The notes under the pieces were generated by a model. The model saw nothing but the letters and a program-made list of their open reading frames with translations, ran no database searches and had not been told where the DNA came from. A stretch of 64,000 nt of DNA. Origin: Paenibacillus sp. J45TS6 (GTDB lineage Bacteria; Bacillota; Bacilli; Paenibacillales; Paenibacillaceae). How positions within the stretch are numbered: the stretch's first letter is position 1; every line of letters begins with the position of its first letter. Location of the stretch: positions 434,001-498,000 of the forward strand of contig NZ_BOSJ01000002.1 of assembly GCF_018403285.1 (NCBI RefSeq), given 5' to 3'. A program made the translations under genes and the position numbers. Below are positions 44,755 to 54,344 of the stretch, in pieces.

Positions 44755-45351
44755 CTATTGTTCTGGCGTCAATATGGCCATAAGCTGCTTATACTCATCT
44801 TCCGTAAGGTACTTCGCTATCACCTGTTCCATATCTTGCAGTTCTTGTTCTGTAATGCCGTTTTCCATATTACTCGCTATCAATTGCATCTCATCGGTTG
44901 GTATTTTGTTCATCAACAAATCAAAAACCTCTGTCTTTTCTTCATTCGGAATGGTGTCCTTATATTCAGCCATAGCATCTTGTGACATAACCACAGGGTC
45001 CTTTGTTTCTTCTGGATTTTCCGTACCTTCATCAGGACTTTCCGCTAAATCAGGGGCTGAATCCTTCCCACCACTCAAACTTTCAGGTGAGTTACTGCTC
45101 TGTTTTTTCGCTGTGTCATCAAGTGTTTTTTTCTGCTCCTCTGTACTTTCACTCGTATTGCTAGAGTTCATTCCTAAAGCACCTTGAAAAATAGAAGTTA
45201 GGCCTGTCGGTTGTCCCTCCCATGCGATATTAAAACTAGATAGCAGAGATTCTACATAAGATTGCACAATAAGTCCTGTTGTCAGCAATGTAAGTGTGCT
45301 TACCAGCATGACCGTTATTACTATTTTTCCGCACCATTTCAGCCATCTCAT
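44755..45351 (-). CDS. Membrane-anchored acidic protein of unknown function
   Basis: A 198-residue protein with one N-terminal transmembrane segment (about 8-30), a long Ser/Glu/Asp/Pro-rich linker (about 55-120) and a helical C-terminal domain (about 125-198: FDLLMNKIPTDEMQLIASNMENGITEQELQDMEQVI, by position). The C-terminal helices end with YLTEDEYKQLMAILTPEQ. The start is uncertain: ATG 45351 follows GGAGGCCTTTAATC, but a TTG at 45375 after GGGAGGAAAGTGAA is also possible. The open frame begins at 45417. It stands between the M23 gene and purA, and no family was recognised. Confidence 0.7.
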   Translation of the reverse strand: MRWLKWCGKIVITVMLVSTLTLLTTGLIVQSYVESLLSSFNIAWEGQPTGLTSIFQGALGMNSSNTSESTEEQKKTLDDTAKKQSSNSPESLSGGKDSAPDLAESPDEGTENPEETKDPVVMSQDAMAEYKDTIPNEEKTEVFDLLMNKIPTDEMQLIASNMENGITEQELQDMEQVIAKYLTEDEYKQLMAILTPEQ

Positions 45352-45509
45352 GATTAAAGGCCTCCTACTGATCAATTCACTTTCCTCCCTGCCCCTCTTT
45401 AGAGAAGTAGGAATCATAGAAGTGTATAAAATCAGTATTGACGCATGTGGCTCTATTCTATCCTTATTTTTTTATATTTTACTAGGGATAAGAATAAGTT
45501 TTACTTCGA

Positions 45510-45571
45510 GCACAAAAAAGCCCTCGACTTCACACCTACCTAATTAAAGGTAGATGGAAGACAAGGGCATC
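45510..45571 (-). terminator. Terminator after purA
   Basis: On the minus strand GCCCTTGTCTTCCATCTACC and its near complement GGTAGGTGTGAAGTCGAGGGC form a long stem, followed by TTTTTTG, about 55 bases beyond the purA stop. Confidence 0.88.
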
Positions 45572-45625
45572 TATTTAGATTATCGACTCTCCCCAATTAG
45601 AGGCAAGTCCATGTTCTATTTTATA

Positions 45626-46912
45626 TTATTCGTAAATTGGCAGAATCTGATTGGTTTGCTCACGGTTACGACCTACGGAAAAAATAGCAATTGGAATTCC
45701 TGTCAGTTCAGACACACGGGTTACATAATTGCGTGTATTTTCGGGAAGGTCTTCTAATTTCTTAGCTGATGTAATATCTTCGCTCCAGCCTGGCATCTCT
45801 TCATATACGGCTTCACATTCAGCCAACATTTTCAGGCTAGCCGGATAATGAGTAATGAATTCACCGCGATATTTGTATCCTACGCAGATTTTTACAGTAT
45901 CAAGACCTGTAAGCACATCTAAAGAGTTCAAGGATAAGCCAGTGATTCCGCTGACACGGCGCGCATGACGTACAACAACACTATCGAACCAGCCCACACG
46001 GCGTGCACGACCTGTTACCGTACCATACTCATGACCTTTTTCACGAATATAGTCGCCGACTTCGTTATTAAGTTCGGTTGGGAAAGGTCCATCGCCAACA
46101 CGAGTTGTATACGATTTAGCAACACCAATAACCTCTTTAATCTTAGATGGTCCAACGCCTGAACCAATACATACACCGCCTGCAGACGGGTTAGAAGAGG
46201 TTACGTATGGATAGGTACCTTGGTCGATATCGAGCATTACCCCTTGTGCACCTTCAAACAATACCCGTTTATTCTCATCAATAGCATTGTTAAGAACAAC
46301 GGATGTATCGGTCACATAAGGACGAATAAATTCAGCATACTCGAGGTATTGCTTCAGAATTTCTTCTACATCAAGCGGCTCTGCACCGTACACTTGCTGA
46401 ATTACTTGGTTTTTCTCTTTGACCATATGACGCAGTTTCAGTTCAAATTCCTCTGCATCCATGAGGTCCGCAATTCGGATCCCGTTACGAGCTGCTTTGT
46501 CCATGTAAGCCGGACCGATCCCTTTACGCGTCGTACCAATTTTATTTGGACCTTTACGCTCTTCCTCAAGTTCATCGAGAACCATATGATATGGCAAGAT
46601 GACATGAGCACGATCACTAATAACTAAGTTCTTCGTAGAGAATCCATTATCATGTATATACGTAATTTCTTTAATTAGCGCCTCCGGGTTTACAACCATA
46701 CCGTTCCCAATGACACATGTTTTATCTTCATAGAAAACACCGGATGGAATTAAGCTGAGCTTATATTTCTTATCGTCAATCAGGATTGTATGACCTGCAT
46801 TATTACCTCCTTGGTAGCGAGCTACAACTTCCGCACTTTCCGCCAAATAATCGGTAATTTTGCCTTTGCCTTCGTCTCCCCATTGTGTCCCCACAACGAC
46901 TACTGTTGACAT
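45626..46912 (-). CDS. purA: Adenylosuccinate synthase
   Basis: A 428-residue GTP-dependent enzyme that converts IMP and aspartate to adenylosuccinate, the first step to AMP. Visible motifs are [13 protein letters not shown] with the catalytic Asp, GGNNAGHT with the catalytic His, the [10 protein letters not shown] loop, [15 protein letters not shown], and the C-terminal GTP-site [18 protein letters not shown] 46912 was chosen: GGGGG lies 7 bases before it, while an ATG two codons earlier sits too close to that site. Two PurR boxes and a good promoter lie about 200 bases upstream, so purA is controlled by purine availability. Confidence 0.98.
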   Translation of the reverse strand: MSTVVVVGTQWGDEGKGKITDYLAESAEVVARYQGGNNAGHTILIDDKKYKLSLIPSGVFYEDKTCVIGNGMVVNPEALIKEITYIHDNGFSTKNLVISDRAHVILPYHMVLDELEEERKGPNKIGTTRKGIGPAYMDKAARNGIRIADLMDAEEFELKLRHMVKEKNQVIQQVYGAEPLDVEEILKQYLEYAEFIRPYVTDTSVVLNNAIDENKRVLFEGAQGVMLDIDQGTYPYVTSSNPSAGGVCIGSGVGPSKIKEVIGVAKSYTTRVGDGPFPTELNNEVGDYIREKGHEYGTVTGRARRVGWFDSVVVRHARRVSGITGLSLNSLDVLTGLDTVKICVGYKYRGEFITHYPASLKMLAECEAVYEEMPGWSEDITSAKKLEDLPENTRNYVTRVSELTGIPIAIFSVGRNREQTNQILPIYE

Positions 46913-47106
46913 ATTCATTCCCCCGTAAATGTAAATTACAAACTTTGTTTATTATATTCACTTGGCATTGGTGTCTTCATTCATAGTATTCGTAGCTGTC
47001 CATGAACAATTCATAAAACGTCAGAGTAGTAAAAAACCTGCGTTACTTCATTCTTCACGTTACAGATCATTAAATCTGTACGCTTGCTGCTAAAAGCAGC
47101 AATTCA

Positions 47107-47135
47107 AGTTTACCAGTCGCCCAAAGCAAAGTCAA
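47107..47135 (-). promoter_or_regulatory. purA promoter
   Basis: On the minus strand TTGACT (47130-47135) and TAAACT (47107-47112) are separated by exactly 17 bases. The start site implied gives a leader of about 190 bases. The leader holds GCTGCTTTTAGCAGC and ACAGATTTAATGATCTGT hairpins of unknown meaning. Confidence 0.78.
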
Positions 47136-47140
47136 ACATA

Positions 47141-47183
47141 AAAACGAACAATTATACATAACTTAAATATATTGTTCGGGAAT
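47141..47183. promoter_or_regulatory. Paired PurR boxes
   Basis: AAAACGAACAATT (47141-47153) and, in inverted orientation, ATTGTTCGGGAAT (47171-47183) match the PurBox consensus AWWWCCGAACWWT. Seventeen bases separate them, as in B. subtilis purine operators. They lie directly upstream of the purA -35 box. Confidence 0.88.
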
Positions 47184-47200
47184 AGGAGTGGTTGTCCAAA

Positions 47201-47242
47201 AAAAATCCACTGTCCAGTGCAAAATAACACTAGTCAGTGGAT
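47201..47242 (-). terminator. Terminator after dnaB
   Basis: On the minus strand TCCACTG-CACT and AGTG-CAGTGGA arms pair and are followed by TTTTTTTTGG, about 35 bases beyond the dnaB stop. Confidence 0.88.
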
Positions 47243-47275
47243 CTCTTATCCATCTATCTTACAAATCCAAATGGA

Positions 47276-48637
47276 TTACCCAGCAAAGGCATCCGCATGA
47301 ACTCGCTCATAGTTTACGAACTTATTAAAGTTTTTCAAGAATACGAGTTCAACGGTTCCCACCGGACCATTACGCTGTTTAGCAATAATGATCTCGATAA
47401 TATTTTTCTTCTCAGTATCCTGATTATAGTAATCATCACGATACAAAAAGGCAACAATATCAGCATCTTGCTCGATGGAACCTGATTCACGAAGGTCACT
47501 CATCATCGGACGTTTATCCTGCCGCTGCTCTACACCACGGCTAAGCTGCGAGAGCGCAATAACAGGAACGTCTAGTTCACGAGCAATTTGCTTTAGTGTA
47601 CGAGAGATTTCGGATACTTCCTGCTGACGGTTCTCGCCGCTCTTGCCGCGCCCCTGAATCAGCTGGAGGTAATCGATCACAATCATACCGAGGCCCTTTT
47701 CCTTTTTAAGACGGCGACATTTAGCCCGAATATCCGCAACGGTGATTCCTGGTGTATCATCAATGTAAATCTCTGCTTCTGATAAAGCAGCAATCCCCAT
47801 TGTCAGCTTGGACCAATCGTCGTCACCTTTAAACTCCCCGTTACGCATGACATTCGCATCGAGGTTAGCTTCTGCACAGATCATCCGCTGTACCAGCTGA
47901 GCGGCTGACATCTCGAGACTAAAGATAGCTACCGTCTCATTTGCTCTTACCGCTACGTTCTGTGCGATGTTGAGGGCAAATGCCGTCTTCCCTACAGAAG
48001 GACGTGCCGCAACGATGATGAGGTCATTTCGCTGAAAACCACTCGTCATTTTGTCCAAATCCACAAAGCCGGAAGGAATCCCTGTTGTATTCCCCTTGTT
48101 CTGATAAAGGGTCTCTACTTTATCAAACACTTCCATGAGCACATCTCTAATGGCGATAAAGCCGCTGCTAGAACGGCGATTGGAAATCTCAAGGATTTTC
48201 CGTTCGGCATCACTAAGCATTCCTGACACATCTTCTCCGCCAGCATACCCTTCACTTACAATGGTAGTCGCTGTTCGAATCAGTCTGCGGAGCATCGATT
48301 TTTCTTCAATAATCTGCGCATAATAATCCACGTTAGCCGCTGTTGGAACAGCTTGAGCCAATTTTGCAAGGTAACTTACCCCGCCGATATCCTCAAGCTG
48401 CCCTTTATCCTGCATAAGCGAGGTGAGCGTAATAAGGTCAATTGGCTGGTTATCTTCACTAAGCTGAATCATGGATTCATAGATTAACTGATGAGACTTG
48501 TCGTAGAAATCTTCAGTCGATACCCGCTCCATAGCGGTAATCAAAGCCTCTGCTTGTAAAAGAATAGCACCTAGAACGGCCTGCTCTGCTTCAAGGTTTT
48601 GCGGTGGAACCCGGTCGAAATAAATCTCGCCGCCCAT
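47276..48637 (-). CDS. dnaB: Replicative DNA helicase DnaB (DnaC of B. subtilis)
   Basis: A 453-residue hexameric helicase that unwinds DNA at the replication fork. The N-terminal domain (about 8-110: NLEAEQAVLGAILL) is followed by a RecA-type ATPase with Walker A ARPSVGKTA, SLEMSAAQLVQRM, Walker B MIVIDYLQLI, and SDLRESGSIEQDAD. GGAGGAATAAG, overlapping the rplI stop, precedes the ATG by the usual distance. It is the last gene of the yybS-gdpP-rplI-dnaB transcript. Confidence 0.98.
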   Translation of the reverse strand: MGGEIYFDRVPPQNLEAEQAVLGAILLQAEALITAMERVSTEDFYDKSHQLIYESMIQLSEDNQPIDLITLTSLMQDKGQLEDIGGVSYLAKLAQAVPTAANVDYYAQIIEEKSMLRRLIRTATTIVSEGYAGGEDVSGMLSDAERKILEISNRRSSSGFIAIRDVLMEVFDKVETLYQNKGNTTGIPSGFVDLDKMTSGFQRNDLIIVAARPSVGKTAFALNIAQNVAVRANETVAIFSLEMSAAQLVQRMICAEANLDANVMRNGEFKGDDDWSKLTMGIAALSEAEIYIDDTPGITVADIRAKCRRLKKEKGLGMIVIDYLQLIQGRGKSGENRQQEVSEISRTLKQIARELDVPVIALSQLSRGVEQRQDKRPMMSDLRESGSIEQDADIVAFLYRDDYYNQDTEKKNIIEIIIAKQRNGPVGTVELVFLKNFNKFVNYERVHADAFAG

Positions 48638-48638
48638 C

Positions 48639-49082
48639 TTATTCCTCCGTCACTTGGACCTTGAGCGTGGCTTTGACATCCGGATGGAGTTTGACACTCA
48701 TCTTTGTAACCCCAAGGGTACGAATCGGTTCATCCAGCTCGATTTTCCGTTTATCAATCTTATAACCTTGCTTGCCCAGTGCTTCCGCGATCTGTTTGCT
48801 TGTAATGGCACCAAACAATTTACCGCCTTCACCCGCTTTTGCTTTCAGTTCCACCGTTAAAGTCTCCAGCTTTTTACCGAGTGCTACAGCTTCTTCTTTT
48901 TCTTGCTGTTTACGTTTCTCTTCCGCAGCATTTTGGTTTTCCAAAACTTTTACATTACCTTCTGTTGCCGGACGTGCAAGTCCTCTTGGCAGCAAGAAGT
49001 TTGATGCGTAACCTTCAGACACCTCTTTAACTTGACCTTTTTTCCCTTGACCTTTTACATCTTTTATAAAAATGACTTTCAT
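48639..49082 (-). CDS. rplI: 50S ribosomal protein L9
   Basis: A 147-residue protein with an N-terminal rRNA-binding domain ([21 protein letters not shown] and [12 protein letters not shown]), a long connecting helix (about 45-75) and a C-terminal domain ([14 protein letters not shown]). Its ATG overlaps the gdpP stop by four bases, so translation is coupled. The dnaB start follows its stop within 2 bases. Confidence 0.98.
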   Translation of the reverse strand: MKVIFIKDVKGQGKKGQVKEVSEGYASNFLLPRGLARPATEGNVKVLENQNAAEEKRKQQEKEEAVALGKKLETLTVELKAKAGEGGKLFGAITSKQIAEALGKQGYKIDKRKIELDEPIRTLGVTKMSVKLHPDVKATLKVQVTEE

Positions 49083-51070
49083 TCGAACAACCCCTCTTCC
49101 TTCTCGATTTCAGAAAGTACATCTAACAAACGTGATTCTGCCTCTTTAATCGGCATGTCTAGCTGAACAGCTGCATTCGTTAAATGACCGCCGCCTCCAA
49201 GTCGTTCCATAACAACTTGAACATTCATTTTACCAAGAGAACGGGCACTGATGCCAATTAATCCATCCGGACGTTCACTAACAACGAAAGAAGCAACGAC
49301 ATCGGTCATATTAAGTAATGAGTCTGCCACCTGTGCAATGAGCAGCTGTGAAATAATCTGTCCTTCTTCCGTAACAGCTACTGCAATATGCCCATGAATC
49401 ATTTTAGCATGTTTTATGATTTCTGCTTTCGCAATATATTCCTGGAGATCCTCTTTGAGCAAACGTTGCACTAGAATGGAATCCGCACCAGATCGTCTTA
49501 AGTAACCTGCGGCCTCAAACGTTCTTGAACCTGTATGCATTGCAAAATGTTTCGTATCCACCGTGATACCTGCCAGCAGTGCCGTGGCTTCAAGTGGTCT
49601 GAGCTGTAATTTATCATGAATATACTGTAATAGTTCTGTGACGAGTTCAGCGGCTGAGGAGGCATACGGCTCCAAATAGATCAGCACTGCGTCATTAATA
49701 AATTCTTCTCCTCTGCGGTGATGGTCGACCACCACTACACGAGAAGCCTCTTGTACAAGTCTAGGTTCGATCGTCATGGATGCTTTGTGTGTATCGACGA
49801 CGACAAGCAAACTGTGCTCTGTGATCATCTGCTGCGCTTCTTCCGATGTAATAAACGAAGCACCGATCTCCTCGTCCTTATACACCTGATCCATTAAGCG
49901 TTCAATCGAAGGATTGGATTCATCGAGCACAATGTATGCATCCACATGATATAGATTAGCAGCTTTCCATATCCCAATGGAAGCGCCGATCGCATCCATA
50001 TCTGGGATTTTGTGCCCCATAATGAAGACCTGGTCACTTTCTTGCATGAGATCACGCAGCGCATGAGCAATAACCCTTGCTCTCACACGGGTTCTTTTTT
50101 CTACGGCATTCGTTTTTCCGCCATAAAAAGAAAGTCGCTGACCCGCTTTAACTGCTGCCTGATCCCCGCCCCGCCCAAGCGCCATATCCAGACTCGATTG
50201 AGCGAGTTCCCCAAGTTCACGTATACTGTCCGAACCGTAGGCAAGGCCAATACTGAGCGTCATCGGAACTTTTAAATCTGCTGTCATCTCCCGAATATCA
50301 TCGAGAATAATAAAACGGCTCATCTCAAGATCCTGCAAGGAGTTATGGTTCAGGATCATTAAATAACGTTCTGATGATAACCGTCTCAGATAGATATTGA
50401 AGTCCTTTGCCCAGGAAGTAATCTCACTTGCTGCACGAGCGATTAAAGCAGTGCGCTGCTGGTCATCCATTCCTTGAGACGCTTCATCCAGATTATCCAA
50501 CATGATAATACCAAGCGCTATTTTTTCTTTCTCATATTTATCCCGAAGTGTTGCAAGTTCAGTTGTCTCATAAATGTAGATCAGTCGCTCTTCTGGATAA
50601 TGTCTTAGATCATATACTTGTTCATTCATCCGATATTCAAATTGAATATCATGAGGATGATCCTTATGATGATCTTTCTTTTCTTTCACCTTAAAGGGAA
50701 GCTGTGGAAAAAGGGTCATCAGATCATTGCCGATCAGCGTTTTTTCGCCAAACATACGGGAGACAAAGCGATTATTCCACTCTATAGAGCGGTCCTCGCT
50801 GTATAGTACAATCCCAAGCGGCAAGTTACTGACAACTTCTCCTTCTACCCTTTTAATGCGTAAGTTCAATCCGCCAATATATTGATTCAGTTCTCTCCTG
50901 AAATCAAGTTCAGCTTTGACCATTACGAAACCAAGAATCGCCACAAGGACAAGACAAACAAGACCAAGCGGCCAATTATAGGCAACGAGAAATGCATCCA
51001 GAATGAGTAATAGAGCAAACGCCCAGACGGTCTGGTATCCGTGCCAGCGTTTTAAAAGAAATTTAGGCAT
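49079..51070 (-). CDS. gdpP: Cyclic-di-AMP phosphodiesterase GdpP
   Basis: A 663-residue membrane protein. Two N-terminal helices (about 12-55) are followed by a PAS-like domain (about 75-170), a degenerate GGDEF domain (about 175-300), and DHH (about 340-500) plus DHHA1 (about 560-655) domains. The DHH motifs are [22 protein letters not shown] and [11 protein letters not shown]; the DHHA1 motif is [10 protein letters not shown]. It degrades c-di-AMP, which sets turgor, potassium balance and beta-lactam tolerance. The ATG follows AGGATGAATTTTA. It lies 11 bases after yybS and overlaps rplI. Confidence 0.97.
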   Translation of the reverse strand: MPKFLLKRWHGYQTVWAFALLLILDAFLVAYNWPLGLVCLVLVAILGFVMVKAELDFRRELNQYIGGLNLRIKRVEGEVVSNLPLGIVLYSEDRSIEWNNRFVSRMFGEKTLIGNDLMTLFPQLPFKVKEKKDHHKDHPHDIQFEYRMNEQVYDLRHYPEERLIYIYETTELATLRDKYEKEKIALGIIMLDNLDEASQGMDDQQRTALIARAASEITSWAKDFNIYLRRLSSERYLMILNHNSLQDLEMSRFIILDDIREMTADLKVPMTLSIGLAYGSDSIRELGELAQSSLDMALGRGGDQAAVKAGQRLSFYGGKTNAVEKRTRVRARVIAHALRDLMQESDQVFIMGHKIPDMDAIGASIGIWKAANLYHVDAYIVLDESNPSIERLMDQVYKDEEIGASFITSEEAQQMITEHSLLVVVDTHKASMTIEPRLVQEASRVVVVDHHRRGEEFINDAVLIYLEPYASSAAELVTELLQYIHDKLQLRPLEATALLAGITVDTKHFAMHTGSRTFEAAGYLRRSGADSILVQRLLKEDLQEYIAKAEIIKHAKMIHGHIAVAVTEEGQIISQLLIAQVADSLLNMTDVVASFVVSERPDGLIGISARSLGKMNVQVVMERLGGGGHLTNAAVQLDMPIKEAESRLLDVLSEIEKEEGLFE

Positions 51071-51081
51071 TAAAATTCATC

Positions 51082-52002
51082 CTATCGTTTTGGTCTGGAA
51101 ATGGCTTCACGGAGTGGAAAAGCAAGGTCAATAATCCCGATAATCCGCATGGGTCCAATCAGAACCGTCGCTACTGCAAGCAAGAAGGGCAGTATAGGAT
51201 GCCATTTTTTTGTATGAGCAACATAGAAGAAGAAGCCGACGGCTTGAATCATAAAACAGAAATTAATCAGCGGAACGAAATTAAGAGCAATCATCGTCAT
51301 AAAGCTAGATCCCGAGCCATCTGCAACAAGTTGTAGAATAATACCTATAAAATAATACCAAATTAAAGCTTTTGGTAATCTCCACTCTCGTGCGGGCTTT
51401 AGTCTTGGTACATGAACGCCAAGTCGACTAAGCACCGGACGAGCAATAGCATGTGTTATGGATGCCATAATAAAGGAAGTGACAATCAGAGCAAACGGAA
51501 TCATCTGTACCGTTGTCGTTTTAATACGCTCTGCCATTTCTTCATCTATCACGAGTCCATTGGTGAGTGCATTGTTACCACCGGCTTCGGTCACCGGAGT
51601 GAGTGTGAGTGTAACTACATCCTTCATATATCCTTGAAAATCAAACTGAAAAATGGTGGTGCTAATCAGCAGCAACAACAAAAATTCAGCAAGGATCGTA
51701 CCCGTACCCGCCATAAGTGTATTCAGTGCCGGCTTTTTATTTTTGTAGAAATGTCCCATTACAATCGCTGGTATCAAAAAGAAGATTGATAACAGCAAAT
51801 AAAAAGGCTCTACAATGAAAGCAATCAGAGCCACGGGGATAATGTGCCAGCAGAAAGCTTTTAAGCTCAGTGAGCTATACAGAATCACCCCAGGCAAAAT
51901 AATTAAAAATACACTAATAGCTGTCAGCGGCGGAGTCAGTAATGATAACAAAAGCACAAGATATACTAAACTCCATATAGCTGTTGACCAGCGAAATTTC
52001 AA
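51082..52002 (-). CDS. yybS: YybS-type DUF2232 membrane protein
   Basis: A 306-residue protein with about eight transmembrane helices (for example LVYLVLLLSLLTPPL, then GVILYSSLSLKAFCWHIIPV), of the YybS/DUF2232 family. The start is a TTG (52000-52002) after AAGAGGTGAAAACAT. The family always sits upstream of gdpP in Bacilli, but its function is not established; a transporter or accessory role has been suggested. The MazG-like gene ends 6 bases upstream, so one transcript probably covers both. Confidence 0.9.
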   Translation of the reverse strand: MKFRWSTAIWSLVYLVLLLSLLTPPLTAISVFLIILPGVILYSSLSLKAFCWHIIPVALIAFIVEPFYLLLSIFFLIPAIVMGHFYKNKKPALNTLMAGTGTILAEFLLLLLISTTIFQFDFQGYMKDVVTLTLTPVTEAGGNNALTNGLVIDEEMAERIKTTTVQMIPFALIVTSFIMASITHAIARPVLSRLGVHVPRLKPAREWRLPKALIWYYFIGIILQLVADGSGSSFMTMIALNFVPLINFCFMIQAVGFFFYVAHTKKWHPILPFLLAVATVLIGPMRIIGIIDLAFPLREAISRPKR

Positions 52003-52008
52003 ATGTTT

Positions 52009-52317
52009 TCACCTCTTACGCATATGATCTTCGAGAGCAGAAATATCTTTATACCAGTCTTCAAGCTGGTGACCTTCCTGTTTGTGTTTTTTCAGCTTCT
52101 CGATGAGCAGATCATCCATATCTTTAAAAGAAATCCCAAGCCTTCTCCCCAGGATGTAACTGCTCATGATGAGACTTGCAAGACTATCGCTGATTCGCGC
52201 TGTGCTTCCTTCCCAAAGCGCTTTAAACAAACGTGACACTTGATCCAGCATTTCAGTTTTAAGCCATTCAATCACTTTCGCGCGTTTCGCTACATCCAGT
52301 TCTTTTGGCATGCTCAT
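52009..52317 (-). CDS. MazG-like family protein
   Basis: A 102-residue all-helical protein with a MazG-like four-helix core (MLDQVSRLFKALWEGSTARISDSLASLIMSSYILGRR, by position). Acidic residues in SFKDMDDLLIEKLKKH suit a metal-binding nucleotide pyrophosphohydrolase. The Glu-rich catalytic motif of true MazG is not obvious, so the activity is uncertain. ATG 52317 follows GGGAGTGTGACGATC; the frame extends to 52377. It directly precedes yybS in the same operon, as in other Paenibacillus-type genomes. Confidence 0.8.
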   Translation of the reverse strand: MSMPKELDVAKRAKVIEWLKTEMLDQVSRLFKALWEGSTARISDSLASLIMSSYILGRRLGISFKDMDDLLIEKLKKHKQEGHQLEDWYKDISALEDHMRKR

Positions 52318-52430
52318 GATCGTCACACTCCCGTGAAAAGCTTTATTCTCCATTATAGCATAAAAGGGAATATCCATAAAAAGGACTGCTCGGAATCTCC
52401 TGTATCAATAATGAGACCTTTTCCTCTATT

Positions 52431-52862
52431 TTAACCTGAATTCGTATTAAGCGATTCTTTCTCCACCATATTTTCACAATATTCAATAATTTGACTGCGA
52501 CGTACAATCCCGATAAACCGATCCATATCATCGACGACCGGTACGAAGTTTTGCGCTTTTGCGAGATTAATTAAGTCACCCATGTTCGCATTAATGGAAA
52601 CCGGTTTTATATTTACTCGGAGGGGCACATCCTTAAGGTAAAATTTTGAAGCGTTTTCAAATGTAATCTCTCCCTTGGAATTCTTCATATGCCATAGAAG
52701 ATCTCCCTCTGTTACCGTACCTTTATACTTTCCGTCTTTGGTCAAAATAGGGACTGCAGTAAAGCGGTGATATTCCATCCGTTCAAGGGTCTGTCTCAGC
52801 GTTGCATCCGAGGTAACTGTTGCTACCTCCTGTTTGGGCAGCAAGAAAAAAGCAATATTCAT
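52431..52862 (-). CDS. CBS-domain pair protein
   Basis: A 143-residue cytoplasmic protein consisting of two CBS motifs (about 10-62 and 75-130), visible as LERMEYHRFTAVPILTKDGKYKGTVTEGD (by position) and LAKAQNFVPVVDDMDRFIGIV. Such pairs bind adenosine nucleotides or c-di-AMP and regulate partner proteins. GGAGGAAGTG lies 10 bases before the ATG. It is a stand-alone gene near gdpP; a c-di-AMP receptor role would be attractive but is only inferred. Confidence 0.88.
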   Translation of the reverse strand: MNIAFFLLPKQEVATVTSDATLRQTLERMEYHRFTAVPILTKDGKYKGTVTEGDLLWHMKNSKGEITFENASKFYLKDVPLRVNIKPVSINANMGDLINLAKAQNFVPVVDDMDRFIGIVRRSQIIEYCENMVEKESLNTNSG

Positions 52863-52969
52863 AACTAAACACTTCCTCCTTATGTTAAGGCAATAGTTAA
52901 GTATTTGTATCTCTTACATATTGCGGGTTTACTTCTTACTTACTACCATTATATTCTCATAACACAACA

Positions 52970-53013
52970 AAATCAGCACCAGACTTAAAGAAATAATCGT
53001 CCAGTGCTGATCT
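52970..53013 (-). terminator. Terminator after the LCP gene
   Basis: On the minus strand ATCAGCAC-GGAC pairs with GTC-GGTGCTGAT and is followed by TTTGTTGTG. It ends 10 bases beyond the LCP stop. Confidence 0.8.
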
Positions 53014-53022
53014 TCTGTCCAC

Positions 53023-54063
53023 CTATTCTGTATCTTCACTCTTTATATCGTCCGTGTTCGGTTTCATTAACGTCTCTGCAGTCGTATTTGGATCGAGCCA
53101 GTTATTAATCAGCTCTTTAGCATACGCCAGATAATCTTCATCTACGTCATCATAGAAGATTCCATTCTTTCTTACCCCTTCACCCATAATAGTGAAACTA
53201 GAAATTTCAGGGTTGCTCTGCGTAAGAACTTGTTTAGCTAGGTCGATAATAAAAGAAGGCTGCATATTGGTTTGGAAGTTATCTCCCATAATATCAAACA
53301 GTTTAGGTATATTCGAAATTTGGCTAAGACTCAGCATTTTGTTGGCAACTGCATTTAAAAAGATCTGCTGACGCTTTGTCCGGTTGAAGTCACTGTCTTC
53401 GCGATAACGAATGTAATAAAGTGCTTCCTCTCCACTATACAGCGGCTTACCGCCTTCAATCGTAAACTGTACGTGATTTGGATTTTTGTTGACGATATCT
53501 TCTTCAATCGGAAGTTCAATACCGCCAATTGCGTCGACAACTTCCTGAATGGCTGTAAAGTTAACCGTTGCATAGTAATCAATTTCCTTCTCTAGGAAAT
53601 TTTCTACGGTGTTAATTGACATTTCCTCTTCCCCAAAGGCAAAAGCATGAGTGAGTTTATCATAATCATCTTCACCGTCATTGTTTGAATCATGCCCTAT
53701 AATTTGTACATACGTATCCCGGGGAATCGAGACAAGCAGGACTTTTGATTCTTTAGGACGAACCACCGAATAAATAACGGTATCCGAACGACCTCGCGTT
53801 TTCTCATAGGGCCTTGCATCCGTTCCTAGTAATAGAACAGAGAATGGTTTCTCTTGATATACTATAGGCTCGGCATTAGCTTCCCCTCTATATGATCTTT
53901 CAAGCTGATTTTTAATTGTATCTGATAAGAACAAATCAAATGCTGCAAGAGCTATTTTTTGTCTAAAAGGATAGGCTACCGCGACTAATACAACAAGGGT
54001 TACAAGCGTGATCAGTAAACCCTTTTTTTTATTGCGTTGCTTTCTTCTTGATCTAGATCTCAT
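53023..54063 (-). CDS. LytR-CpsA-Psr (LCP) family transferase
   Basis: A 346-residue protein with a basic N terminus (MRSRSRRKQRNKKKG) and one transmembrane helix (about 16-34). The extracytoplasmic LCP domain (about 80-245) contains LLLGTDARP, SIPRDTYV, DAIGGIELPI and the basic FNRTKRQQIFLNAV. LCP enzymes attach secondary polymers (teichoic acid, capsule) from lipid carriers to peptidoglycan. ATG 54063 follows AGAAGGAATGAACCA; a longer frame to 54123 has no site. Which polymer it handles is unknown, and it lies far from the GT2 operon. Confidence 0.92.
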   Translation of the reverse strand: MRSRSRRKQRNKKKGLLITLVTLVVLVAVAYPFRQKIALAAFDLFLSDTIKNQLERSYRGEANAEPIVYQEKPFSVLLLGTDARPYEKTRGRSDTVIYSVVRPKESKVLLVSIPRDTYVQIIGHDSNNDGEDDYDKLTHAFAFGEEEMSINTVENFLEKEIDYYATVNFTAIQEVVDAIGGIELPIEEDIVNKNPNHVQFTIEGGKPLYSGEEALYYIRYREDSDFNRTKRQQIFLNAVANKMLSLSQISNIPKLFDIMGDNFQTNMQPSFIIDLAKQVLTQSNPEISSFTIMGEGVRKNGIFYDDVDEDYLAYAKELINNWLDPNTTAETLMKPNTDDIKSEDTE

Positions 54064-54344
54064 TGGTTCATTCCTTCTCTTAGTATGGGGACAACAAATC
54101 CTATTTTCTATTTTAGTAGGCATTGGAGGTCACAGGAGACAAATAATTCGTAATGATTCTTTCTAAATAAAAATGCCTCACTTTATAATGTCCTATTATT
54201 TTTTATCGTGCAACTTGTACATTTTGCTATATTACCATATTAATCTGTATGACGGCACCATGCAAATTGTCATATTTCTCCGTTTTTTGTAACCTTTTTG
54301 GTTTATTTCTAGGAAATAGAGAAGAGGTTTCAAAACAATTTGAA

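Noticed and set aside
46919-47100. Possible riboswitch or tRNA in the purA leader
   Set aside because: Two small hairpins are visible but no conserved riboswitch core or cloverleaf could be found.
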